The notes below the pieces were generated by a model. The model made no database searches. It saw only the letters and a program-made list of their open reading frames with translations, and had not been told where the DNA came from. A stretch of 64,000 bases of DNA from CALIZF01 sp046292445 (lineage in GTDB: Bacteria > Pseudomonadota > Alphaproteobacteria > Rhodobacterales > Rhodobacteraceae). A program made the translations under genes and the position numbers. Shown here piece after piece: positions 44,027-51,981 of the stretch (its first letter is position 1; each line of letters starts with the position of its first letter). The stretch is taken from assembly GCA_046292445.1 (NCBI GenBank), contig JBKBQT010000003.1, forward strand, positions 117,352 to 181,351. The letters are read 5' to 3'.

Positions 44027-44773
44027 TCAGAAATTAAATCGCAAGTCGTTCGCCGCGGTCCATATATCGCGCGCCGTTTGCTCGGATTTCGCCGTATTTG
44101 GGAATAGCGTCGCAATCTCCGCCCAGGAAGCGCCGGACTCGCGGGCGTCGAGCGCGCGCAAGTAGCCACGCCACTTCGTTTCGTGTCTCCGCGTTTGCAG
44201 AAGCCGCCCATGCCGTTCCATCTGCCCGCGCTTCGCGGCCCCTTCCACCGCCGTCAGCTGTTCCGCCAGCGGGCGGTCCAGATTTACCCTCACCGCCAAT
44301 TCATGCGGGGCGGGCACCAGCCTATTGCGCTTTTCGGGCGCGCGCCCATCGGGTGAGCCCCGCATGAAGCGCACACCGCCATGCGGCCAGAGCAACAAAT
44401 CGTCGGGCGGATATTCTGAAACCCGGGGGTCAAGGGGCGCGCGATAGCCCCATTTACGCCAGTGCAGCCCCAAAAGCTTCTCGGCCTGCGCCGACAGCGC
44501 CAGCCAGGCGCACCTTGCGTCCGGCGCCGCGTCTGTCTTCATGCGTTCTCCGGCAAATGCGACTTCATCGCTAAGCGCCAAAATCGCCAGCGTTTCGTTG
44601 CGGTAATCGTCCCGCCGCCGCCGGAATTCCCACCGCCAGCGGCCGAGCGTCCAGCGTTCCGCATCGCCATAAGCCGCCGGATCGCGCCAGTCGGGAATGC
44701 CCCACTCGGCCGCCCGTGTCGCTGAAGTCGCAGAGGTCGCAACGGGGGCGCGGCCGGTTTTGCCTTGCCCCAT
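44027..44773 (-). CDS. DUF6499-like island protein
   Basis: A 248-residue protein. Residues about 24-60 (EWGIPDWRDPAAYGDAERWT, then WRWEFRRRRDDYR) match the pattern annotated as transcriptional regulator domain DUF6499 in rhizobial and rhodobacterial elements. The C-terminal part (ESGASWAEIATLFPNTAKSE) could be a helix-turn-helix. Function is not established. Start and integrase stop share one base (TGATG), so translation is coupled to the integrase. Confidence 0.7.
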   Translation of the reverse strand: MGQGKTGRAPVATSATSATRAAEWGIPDWRDPAAYGDAERWTLGRWRWEFRRRRDDYRNETLAILALSDEVAFAGERMKTDAAPDARCAWLALSAQAEKLLGLHWRKWGYRAPLDPRVSEYPPDDLLLWPHGGVRFMRGSPDGRAPEKRNRLVPAPHELAVRVNLDRPLAEQLTAVEGAAKRGQMERHGRLLQTRRHETKWRGYLRALDARESGASWAEIATLFPNTAKSEQTARDIWTAANDLRFNF

Positions 44774-45966
44774 CAGCGCGCCCCCGCCAGCTTCACCACC
44801 TGCCCGGCCCCGCCTGTCACATAGTCGGCCCAGCGGCCTGCCAGTGCGCGCCGCTGTTCTATCCAGTCGGTGCGCCGATAGGCCCGCACCACGCCGCCAT
44901 CCGTCGCGTGCCCCAGCATGGCTTCGGCCACTTCATGGGGGGCGTCGGTTGCTTCGGCCAGCCATGTGCGCAGGGACGTGCGAAAGCCATGGGGGCGCGC
45001 GTCCAGCCCGCGCCGTTCCATCATCCGTGAAAGCGTCATGTCGCTAATCACGCCTTGCCGGGTGTTGGGAAACAGGAAGCCGTGCCGGGCGTGCGGGCGC
45101 GCAAGGTCGATGATGCGCAGGGCTTCGCGCGACAGCGGCACGCGATAATCTTCGGTTGCGCCCTTGCGGCCTTTCATCGACTCGCCCGGCACTGTCCACA
45201 CGTCGCCGTCTATCTGGTCAAGTCGCAGGGTGCGTAGCGGGGTCGAGCGCACGCCGGTCAGAATCAGCAGCCGCAAGGCAAGGTGCGTCAGCGTCTGTTC
45301 TTCAAGGCTGGCATAGAAACCCGGCACATCGGCCCATGCCATCGCGGGAATGTTCGTCGGCTTGTGCCGCGTCTTGCCCAGAAGCGCCTTTGCCTTGTCG
45401 GTCGCTTGCAAGTCCACATCCAAGCCCAGCGCAGCCGCATGGCGCAGCACGATGGAAAGCCGGTTCATCGCCTTGCGCGCGGTGTCGGCCTTCGCGTGCC
45501 AGATGGGTGCGAGCGCGTCGCGGATATCGCGCTGGTCCAGATCGGTCACCGGCACCTTTCCCAGCTTCGGCAAGACGTGAAGCGTCAGCGGTGACAGCCA
45601 CCGGCCCGCCGTGCCGTCGCCTTTCAGTTCCGCCTTGCGGGATTCGAAAGCGTCAGCCGTCAGGATTGCCAGCGATATATCTTCGCGCCGCGCGGCCCGT
45701 TCTTCGGCTTCGCGTTCCTTCACCGGGTCACGGCCCGCCGCCGCCACATCGCGCCAGCGGTTCGCAACCTTGCGCGCGTCGGCCAGCCCGAGCGCCGGAA
45801 AGCCACCCAGGCCCATTTCCCGCCGCCGCCCGTGAACCGTGACGCGCAGCACCCATTGCGCCCCGCCATCATCGCGCGCCACCAGCCAAAGCCCGCCGCC
45901 GTCACAGTGTTTGCCCACAGGGGCGGTTTTAAGGAAAGCCGCCGTCAGCCTGTTCTTTGCCCGCAT
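44773..45966 (-). CDS. Tyrosine-type integrase of the island
   Basis: A 397-residue site-specific recombinase that would integrate and excise the island at tRNA-Leu. It has an N-terminal arm-binding DUF4102-type domain (GGGLWLVARDDGGAQWVLRV), a SAM-like core-binding domain and a catalytic domain with Arg in GVRSTPLRTLRLDQI, His-x-x-Arg in PHGFRTSLRTW, and His plus Tyr in LGHATDGGVVRAYRR. It starts 144 bases from the right attachment core and is transcribed away from it. Confidence 0.95.
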   Translation of the reverse strand: MRAKNRLTAAFLKTAPVGKHCDGGGLWLVARDDGGAQWVLRVTVHGRRREMGLGGFPALGLADARKVANRWRDVAAAGRDPVKEREAEERAARREDISLAILTADAFESRKAELKGDGTAGRWLSPLTLHVLPKLGKVPVTDLDQRDIRDALAPIWHAKADTARKAMNRLSIVLRHAAALGLDVDLQATDKAKALLGKTRHKPTNIPAMAWADVPGFYASLEEQTLTHLALRLLILTGVRSTPLRTLRLDQIDGDVWTVPGESMKGRKGATEDYRVPLSREALRIIDLARPHARHGFLFPNTRQGVISDMTLSRMMERRGLDARPHGFRTSLRTWLAEATDAPHEVAEAMLGHATDGGVVRAYRRTDWIEQRRALAGRWADYVTGGAGQVVKLAGAR

Positions 45967-45982
45967 TTATTATCCCCCCAGA

Positions 45983-46005
45983 TATCCACCTTACGATAGT
46001 GGATA
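45983..46005. promoter_or_regulatory. Inverted repeat upstream of the integrase
   Basis: TATCCAC (45983-45989) and GTGGATA (45999-46005) form a perfect inverted repeat 17 bases before the integrase start. TATCCACCTT also occurs at 37171-37180 near the left end. Either an operator for integrase control or arm-type recombinase sites. Confidence 0.45.
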
Positions 46006-46109
46006 GGGGCGGACGGGGCAAGACACGTGTGGACAGTCAAGGCCATGTTATCAAGGGGGATATGGTCAAGGTTGGATGGATAGAAACAAACAAAAACAAC
46101 GTTTTGGTG

Positions 46110-46125
46110 CCTCTTCTGGGCACCA
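46110..46125 (+). repeat. Right attachment site (attR core)
   Basis: CCTCTTCTGGGCACCA, identical to the tRNA-Leu 3' end at 37087-37102. It lies inside a perfect 8-base inverted repeat (TTGGTGCC at 46104-46111, GGCACCAA at 46119-46126). Confidence 0.9.
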
Positions 46126-46139
46126 ATCGCGGCGAAGGC

Positions 46140-46169
46140 GGCCCCGGGTGTCCGGGGCCGTTTCGTTTT
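46140..46169 (+). terminator. Displaced native terminator of tRNA-Leu
   Basis: GGCCCCGG (46140-46147), loop GTGT, CCGGGGCC (46152-46159), then GTTTCGTTTT: a classical Rho-independent terminator on the plus strand, 15 bases beyond the right attachment core. Before integration it would have stood about 40 bases after the tRNA. It now points against the end of pxpA. Confidence 0.8.
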
Positions 46170-46941
46170 CAGCGCGCCCCCTGCGAACGGGGCCAGCGCC
46201 ACCCCCGCCCCCTCCAGCGACGCCCGAAGGGCCGTCGCGATGGCAACCGCCTCGGGCGTGTCGCCGTGCAGGCAGATCGTGTCGATCCGCGCGGGGATCT
46301 GCCGCCCCGAGACGGTGACGATCGCCCCCGCCCGCAGCATCGAAAGGACGCGGTCGGCGATCGCCGCGGGGTGGTGCAGGACGGCGCCGGGTTCGCGCCG
46401 GTCCACGAGCAGGCCGGTCTCGGCATAGGCGCGGTCGGCGAAGATCTCGCAGGCGCGCCGGGCGCCGAGCGCCTCGGCCGCCCGGTCCTGCGCGGTGCCG
46501 GCGATCACCATCAGGATGAGGTCGGGATAGACGGCGAGCACCCCCTCGAAACAGGCGCACGCCAGCCCCGCGTCCTCGGCAGCCATGTTGGCAAGCGCCC
46601 CGTGCAGCTTGAGGTGCTGCACCCGCCCCCCCTGCCGCCCGCGCCATCTCCTGCGCCGCCCCGAGCTGATAGGAGACGAAGTTGCGCGCATCGGCATGGC
46701 TCACCTGCATCTGCCGGCGGCCGAAGCCCACCAGGTCGGGCAGGCCCGGATGCGCGCCGATGCCCACGCCTGCGGCAACGGCGCGGGCCATGGTCGCCGC
46801 CATCGTGTCAGGGTCGCCCGCATGCATCCCGCAGGCGACGTTGGCCGAGGTGACGATGCGCAGGAGGGCATCGTCGGCCCCCATGCGCCAGCGGCCGAAG
46901 CCTTCGCCGAGATCGGCGTTGAGGTCAATGGTCAGGGTCAT
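46169..46941 (-). pseudogene. pxpA: 5-Oxoprolinase subunit PxpA (LamB/YcsF family), frameshifted
   Basis: PxpA is the hydrolase part of the PxpABC 5-oxoprolinase, which opens pyroglutamate to glutamate. The N-terminal frame (LNADLGEGFGRWRMGADDAL, NVACGMHAGDPDTM, GAHPGLPDLVGFGRR) breaks at a run of seven C on the plus strand (46626-46632). One base fewer would continue as ARAAGGRVQHLKLHGALANM in the next frame. Near the end a run of five C (46177-46181) again separates the frame from the natural TGA at 46171-46169. So it is either a pseudogene or carries sequence errors. It is the last gene of the damaged operon. Confidence 0.8.
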
Positions 46942-47636
46942 GGCCGGTCCAGGTCGTCGCCGCGGGTCACTCCGCCGATCAGTTGATAGGCCAGAAGATC
47001 GGGCGTCGCACGGGGGTCGCGCCGGAGGGGGCGCAGGTCGGCCCGCAGGGCGGCGCGGCGGCGCGCCTCGGCGCGTTCCAGCGCCACGGCCTTGTCGAGG
47101 GGCACGAAGCGGAAGCGCAAGGGGACCCCCGGCGGGGCCTGCCGAGCAAGCGGCGTCAGCGCAAGGCCCGCCGCCCCCCCTGGATCGGGGCCGAGGTGCA
47201 GGCGGTCGCCCGCCGCGAGGCCCCGCCCGATGCCGGCCGCGAGATGCGCCGACACCGCCCCCAGCACCACAGCCCCGCCGATCCCGCCCCCGACGTGCAG
47301 GTAGGAATACCCCCCCGGACTGCCCGACAGCGCCAGCCGCGCCCCCGCCGGCAGGGCATGGGCGGCGTTCCACGCGAGCGCCCCCGCCGCCTCGGCCCGC
47401 ATCGGCGCGCCGGTCAGCGCGACGCGCACGGATGCGTCGAAGGCGACCTCGAGATAGCTGGCCGCGATCTCGACGGCCGCGAGCGGCCCCTGCCCGAGGA
47501 GGGCCGCCGCCTCAGCGAGCGCCAGCGGATCGGCCGCCCCGCCCTGCGACAGGCCCTGCGCCCGCCAGCCGGGGCGCCCCATGTCCTGCACCGTCACGCC
47601 CGGCCCCGCGCGCAGGATCGTCAGCGCGCGGGTCAC
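46938..47636 (-). CDS. pxpC: 5-Oxoprolinase subunit PxpC, shortened by an internal deletion
   Basis: Biotin-dependent carboxyltransferase-like/allophanate hydrolase subunit 2 family (PxpC/KipA). The 232-residue frame has the N-terminal signature (ILRAGPGVTVQDMGRPGWRA, LAEAAALLGQGPLAAVEIA), but jumps near residue 163 (plus-strand about 47147) from ALTPLA to a sequence that corresponds to the family C terminus (PPGVPLRFRFVPLDKAVALE). Relatives have about 330 residues, so roughly 100 are missing, including much of the active region. It is read in frame and starts with a GTG overlapping the pxpB stop, but is probably inactive. Confidence 0.78.
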   Translation of the reverse strand: MTRALTILRAGPGVTVQDMGRPGWRAQGLSQGGAADPLALAEAAALLGQGPLAAVEIAASYLEVAFDASVRVALTGAPMRAEAAGALAWNAAHALPAGARLALSGSPGGYSYLHVGGGIGGAVVLGAVSAHLAAGIGRGLAAGDRLHLGPDPGGAAGLALTPLARQAPPGVPLRFRFVPLDKAVALERAEARRRAALRADLRPLRRDPRATPDLLAYQLIGGVTRGDDLDRP

Positions 47637-48598
47637 GGCAGCGGCTCTGCCACGGCGCCGCCGCCCGCAGCGCGGAGGCGGTCGAGCGCCGCGCGGCCGA
47701 CGGCCTCGAACAGCACCGCGTCGCCTGGGCGCAGCAGGAACGGGTCGGGGCGGTCGGGGCGGAAGAGGGCGAGCGCCGTCTGCCCGACATGGCGCCATCC
47801 TATCGGCGAGGGGATCGCGAACACGACCGCCTGCCTTATCGCCACGACGAGCGCGCCTTCCGGCACGCGCGGGGTCAGCGTGGGCTGGCGCGCCAGGTCC
47901 CAGGCCGGGGGAAGCTGGCCGAGGTAGGGCTGGCCGGGGGCGAAGCCCACGGTCTGCACCCAGAGCGGGGCCGCGCAGAGCGCAGCGACGGCGGCCGCGG
48001 GCGTCAGCCCCGCGCGTGCCGCCGCCTCGCCCAGCTGCGGGGCGACCGCATTGCCGAACATCGCCGGCACGCGCCACAGTCGCCGCCCCGCCGGCAGCGG
48101 GGCCGCGTGCCAGTCGCGCGCGGCGAGAAGCATCGCCAGCGCCGCGCGCGTCGCCGCGTGGTCGGTCGCACCAAGGTCGAACCGCACGAGAACCGAGGTC
48201 AGGGCCGCCGCCGTCTCGGTCAGCCCCGGCAGGTCCGCCGCCTCGACCGCCGCGCGAAAGGCGAGCGCGGCGCGGTTCGCCGGTTCGGTCAGCCGCGCGC
48301 CGAAGCCGACGAGCCAGCCATCGACCCCGATGGGGTCGAGCGTGGCGGCTTCGCGGTCGGTGATGGCGTCGGCGGCGCGCAGGATGTCCTCGCGCTGGTC
48401 GGTGGCGTAGGTGACGTGGTGGAGGCGCGCCAGTCTTTCAGTTGAGGGGCCGCCGCCGTGTTCCTCGGTGCAGGCGAGGTCGTAGGTCTTGTTGTTGATG
48501 GTGAACCAACAGCCGCCGATGCGGCCGTTGTCGAGCCGGATCATCTCGGTGACGCGGGAGCCGAGGCAGGTTTCCATGAACCGGCGGAACTCGGTCAC
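47633..48598 (-). CDS. pxpB: 5-Oxoprolinase subunit PxpB (KipI-like) fused in frame to a dioxygenase-like fragment
   Basis: From about 48355 down, the frame encodes a near-complete PxpB/KipI domain: DPIGVDGWLVGFGARLTEPA, TSVLVRFDLG, WRVPAMFGNAVAPQLGEAAA, GFAPGQPYLGQLPPAWDLAR, PSPIGWRHVGQTALALFRP. Upstream in the same frame lies part of a VOC-family extradiol-dioxygenase-like protein (RIGGCWFTINNKTYDLACTE, LHHVTYATDQREDILRAAD). A deletion seems to have removed the dioxygenase C terminus and the pxpB start, leaving a chimera. The listed start is a GTG in the dioxygenase part. Its stop overlaps pxpC. Confidence 0.75.
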   Translation of the reverse strand: MTEFRRFMETCLGSRVTEMIRLDNGRIGGCWFTINNKTYDLACTEEHGGGPSTERLARLHHVTYATDQREDILRAADAITDREAATLDPIGVDGWLVGFGARLTEPANRAALAFRAAVEAADLPGLTETAAALTSVLVRFDLGATDHAATRAALAMLLAARDWHAAPLPAGRRLWRVPAMFGNAVAPQLGEAAARAGLTPAAAVAALCAAPLWVQTVGFAPGQPYLGQLPPAWDLARQPTLTPRVPEGALVVAIRQAVVFAIPSPIGWRHVGQTALALFRPDRPDPFLLRPGDAVLFEAVGRAALDRLRAAGGGAVAEPLP

Positions 48599-48725
48599 GT
48601 CCGTGGCGAGGAGGTTGAGGTGGTCGAGCCGGCGCGGCGCCGCCCCGGTGAAGGCGGAGACGGTGTTCTTGAGCGCGGGCCGGTCGGCGCCCGTCGCGTC
48701 GTAGCGGCGGGTTTCCCAGTAGAGC

Positions 48726-49895
48726 GGCTCTGTTGCGCAAATCCGATGAAGGATTCATCTCGTGAATCCAGCGTGGTAGCTGGAGGGCATGAGCAGAGCC
48801 ACACCCACCGCCTGCAAGACCAGGAACTGGCCCGCCTATAACGAAGCGCTGAAGCGCCGCGGCGCGCTGACGATCTGGTTCGATCCCGCCATAATCTGGG
48901 AGGCTGCGCCGACCGGTAAGCGTGGCCGACAGCCTGACTATAGCGATGCCGCGATCCAGACCACGCCTGACCATCAAGGTGCTGTTCGGCATGGCGCTGC
49001 GGCAAACGACAGGGTTCGTCGAGAGCCTCCTGCGGCTGATCGACCTTGACTGGGCTGTGCCGAACTTCAGCACGCTCAGCCGCCGCCAGAAGACCTTGAA
49101 GGTCAACATTCCGTATCGCGGATCAGCAGGCCCGTTGCACCTGTTGATTGACAGCACCGGGATCAAGGTTGAAGGCGAAGGTGAATGGAACGCACGCAAG
49201 CACGGCGGCACCAAACGTCGGGCTCGCCATTGTCCTCCGACCAATGGCGGACAAGGCTCGCGGCGCAAGATTCACATTGGGATAGAGAAGAAAACACTGG
49301 AAATCCGCGCAGCCGCGTTCACCACCAGCGATGTCGGCGATGCGCCGATGCTGCCCGAACTGCTCGACCAGATCCCGCCTGATCAGGAGATCGCCCGCGT
49401 CACCGCTGATAGCGCCTTCGACACACGCAAGTGTCACCGCTTCGAGGGCTTACGCGGCCCCATCAGGGGCCACGGTCCCCCTTCGCACCATCGCCGCCCG
49501 AGGTGCCGCCGCGATCATACCGCCCCGCAAGAACGCCAAGCCATGGAAGCCAGACACCCCCGGTGCAATCGCCCGCAACGAAGCCCTGCGCGCATCAAAA
49601 CGCTTTGGCCGAACCATCTGGCGACGATGGTGAGGGGCCTGCCCGCCACCGGTCCGAGGGCTGCCCCGAACGATATCACCGCCGGAGCCGCATCGAAACC
49701 AAGATGCATTGTCTTAAACTTCTCGGCCAGCGGCTGAGAGCGCGGGACTTCGACCGTCAAGTCGCCGAGCTCCAGGTCCGGGTTGCCGTGCTGAACGGCT
49801 TCACGGCGCTCGGTATACCCGTCACTGAAGCCGTGGGATGAGTCTGTACACGGAAAGGGGAGATCCGTCTGTCACCCGGTTTGTGCAACAGAGCC
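48726..49895 (+). mobile_element. IS5-family (IS903-type) insertion sequence with target duplication
   Basis: Ends GGCTCTGTTGCGCAAATCCG (48726-48745) and, on the other strand, GGCTCTGTTGCACAAACCGG are imperfect terminal inverted repeats. The flanking 9-base direct repeat CAGTAGAGC is the duplication length typical of the IS903 group. At 1170 bp it is about 100 bp longer than usual because of internal inserts. Confidence 0.92.
48789..49841 (+). pseudogene. IS903-type transposase, broken
   Basis: Reads as a DDE transposase in pieces: NWPAYNEALKRRGALTIWFD, a +1 frameshift near 48962, then LTIKVLFGMALRQTTGFVES, LIDSTGIKVEGEGEWNARKH, KIHIGIEKKTLEIRAAAFTT and VTADSAFDTRKCH, further frame changes, and the end (SRIETKMHCLKLLGQRLRAR, VAVLNGFTALGIPVTEAVG). 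Three extra segments with hairpin potential interrupt conserved blocks near 49221-49260, 49439-49490 and 49631-49672. The element cannot move by itself. Confidence 0.85.
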
Positions 49896-50270
49896 CAGTA
49901 GAGCTCGAACACATGGCCGAAGGGATCGGCGAACCGGAACGCCGGCCCGTGGCCCGCATCGCCCTCGGTCCAGCCGAGGACGGGATATCCCGAGGCCTCG
50001 ATCGCCTTCAGCCGGCGTTCGAGTGCCGCGGGCGAGGCTATGCGATAGCCGATGTGCCCGACCCCGGCCGTGTGATGGCGCGTGCGCTTGAGCGTGTGGA
50101 ACTCGCAGTCGTCCCAGGCGCGCAGATAGGCCACCCCGTCGCCGAGATGCGACAGCTTCAGGCCATAGGGGCCGGTGTAGAAGGCAAGGCTTTCCTCGAA
50201 CCGGTCGGAATAGACCTCGACATGGCCGGGATGCGCGACGTCGTGGCAGGGTTCGGTCATCGCGGCCCCA

Positions 50271-51006
50271 TTACAGCGCATCCACCGTGCGGGGGAACAC
50301 CGACTAGAACCCCTCGGCATACTTGCAGGCCCGCCCGCCCGCCTGCCCGCCCGAGTTGCGGGTGAAGTGGTTGGCGCGGTTCTGGGCGACGCGGGTGTGG
50401 AACTCCCACAGATGCTCCTGCCCCTCCATGCACTGGATGGCGGCCCATTTCCTGTCCCAGACGGGCGTGATGTCGAGGAAGGTGTCGGGTTTCCAGCCCA
50501 TCTGCTCGGTCTGGTGCGGCTCGAAAAGGTAGAGTTGCGGCGCGCCGAGGATCGGCTGCCCGGGATTGTGCCCCCAGGCCTGCGCGGTCGAGCGGCATTC
50601 GAGCACGACCTGCGTCGTCAGCATGTGGTCGGTGTTGTATGGGTCGTACTGGCTGTGGCTAAGCATGAAGGCGGGCTGGACGGCGCGCATCACGTCCACG
50701 AGGCGATCCTTGTGGGCACGGGTGAATTCAAGCGGGTAGTCGCACATGTCGAACGCGATCAGGTCATGGACACCCAGCGCCTCGGCCGCCTTGCGCGCCT
50801 CGGCCTGCCGCGCGGCCTTGACGCGGTCGAGCGTCATGCCGGGCTGCTTCCAGAGCTTGGCGCTCTCCCCCCTGCTCGCCGTAGGAGAGGCAGACGACGG
50901 TGACCGTCACCCCCTGCGCGGCATGGAGCGCGATGGCCCCGCCGCAGCGCCAGACGAAATCGGCCGTATGAGCGGAGATGACGAGCGCGGTCCTGGTTTC
51001 GGCCAT
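50271..51006 (-). pseudogene. PIG-L-family hydrolase, GalB (4-oxalomesaconate hydratase)-like, inactivated
   Basis: Opening AETRTALVISAHTADFVWRC (zinc-binding AHxxD-type motif) and later SHSQYDPYNTDHML, GAPQLYLFEPHQTEQMGWKP and AAIQCMEGQEHLWEFHTRVA resemble GalB of gallate degradation. A run of six C on the plus strand (50867-50872) shifts the frame; with five the frame would read GEQGESAKLWKQPGMTLDRV. An in-frame TAG at 50306-50304 replaces a probable CAG and cuts the last 11 residues (SVFPRTVDAL would follow, with TAA at 50271). Two independent lesions support true decay. Confidence 0.82.
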
Positions 51007-51097
51007 GATGGAACCCCCGGCTGGACAGGGCATGAGAAAGCGCGCCCGTGTGCGGCGAGTCCATTCAAAACGCGGGCAGGTGGCATAAGATGCGGCT

Positions 51098-51975
51098 ATG
51101 GCCGCTGCGGTGCGGCGGGGACGGGACGAGCTGATCGGCGGCAACCTGCGACATCTGCGCGTGTACCTCGCCGTGACCGAGACGGGGTCGGTCACGCCGG
51201 CGGCCGAGCGCGCGCGCATGTCGCAACCGGCGGTGACGCAGGCGATGACGCGGCTGACGGCGCTGGCCGGCGCGCCGCTCCTGGTCCGCGCGCCCGAGGG
51301 CTTCGTGCCGACCGAGGCGGGGCGCATCCTCGAACGCCGGGCGCGGCGGGCGTTCGGCCTGCTCGATGCGGCGCTGGCCGAGGTGGCGGGGCGGCTGGTG
51401 CTGACGGCGAGGCGCTGACGGCCTTTCGCCGCGGTCGGCCGGGGGTGCCTGTCCTGGTGCTGGAAGGCACCTACGACGCAATGCTGGGCGACCTGCGGCG
51501 CGGTGAGATCGACTTTCTGATCGGCGCCCTGCGCGACCCCGCCCCAGTCGCCGACATCGTGCAGGAGCGGCTTTTCGACGACGACCTCGTGCTCCTGGCC
51601 GGGCCGGGGCACCCCGCGCTCGGCCGCGCCCTCGCGCCCGCCACGCTCCACCCCTGGCCCTGGCTCGTGCCGCGCAGCGGCACGCCGACCCGGCAGCAGT
51701 TCGATGCAATGTTCGCGGCGGCGGGCCTTGCCCCGCCCCGGTCGCTGATCGAGACGGGCTCGATCCTTCTCGTGCGCGAGGTGCTGCGCGACGGCCATCA
51801 CCTCGCCTGCGTCTCGCGCGCCCAGGCCGAAGGCGAGATCGCGCGCGGCCTCGTGCATGTGCTCGACCATCAGGTGCCGGGCGGCACCCGGCCGATCGGC
51901 GTGACGACGCGGGCGGGCTGGCAGCCGACCCCGGCGCAGGCGGCGATGCTTGCGGCTATCCGCGCGGCGGTGTGA
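51098..51975 (+). pseudogene. LysR-family regulator with internal deletion and frameshift
   Basis: The N-terminal helix-turn-helix is intact (GNLRHLRVYLAVTETGSVTP, SQPAVTQAMTRLTALAGAPL), but the frame ends at 51418. The ligand-binding domain continues in another frame from about 51409 (EALTAFRRGRPGVPVLVLEG, RGEIDFLIGALRDPAPVADI, LVHVLDHQVPGG). Roughly 100 residues between them are missing; in some relatives that part holds a second helix-turn-helix. GCTGACGGC occurs twice, 10 bases apart, at the junction. It is divergent from the GalB-like gene, its likely former target. Confidence 0.8.
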
Positions 51976-51981
51976 GCGGCA

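Larger units (their letters stand above)
37087..46125. mobile_element. Integrative genomic island in tRNA-Leu(CAG)
   Basis: A 9.0-kb segment bounded by the perfect 16-base direct repeat CCTCTTCTGGGCACCA, one copy being the tRNA 3' end. A tyrosine recombinase gene lies next to the right end. The backbone genes run leftward and overlap (integrase, DUF6499-like, AlpA-like, DUF3987-like, winged-helix-like, DUF5681-like, small protein). Between the last two groups sits more AT-rich cargo with an IS, an unknown protein and an RTX protein. There are no capsid, tail or conjugation genes, so it would be a phage-satellite-like or mobilisable element dependent on helpers. Its own replication function could be the DUF3987 protein. 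Confidence 0.92.
48355..50260 (-). pseudogene. VOC-family (extradiol dioxygenase-like) gene, split by an IS and truncated
   Basis: The 5' part (50260 to 49896) encodes DVAHPGHVEVYSDRFEESLA, GVGHIGYRIASPAALERRLK and FRFADPFGHVFELYW. After the IS the frame resumes at 48725 with ETRRYDATG, DHLNLLATDV and the RIGGCWFTINN region, and then runs into pxpB. The 9-base sequence CAGTAGAGC is present on both sides of the IS (48717-48725, 49896-49904), so the insertion event is clear. Two VOC modules suggest a ring-cleavage-type dioxygenase. The neighbouring GalB-like gene supports an aromatic substrate, by inference. Confidence 0.82.

Noticed and set aside
37087..46125. Calling the island a prophage
   Set aside because: No capsid, portal, terminase large subunit, tail or lysis genes are present. 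The DUF5681-like protein alone is not enough.
46169..51006. Explaining all frame breaks by sequencing error
   Set aside because: Runs of C at 46626 and 50867 would allow it for two sites, but the IS insertion with target duplication, the internal deletions, the gene fusion and the CAG-to-TAG change are not of that kind.
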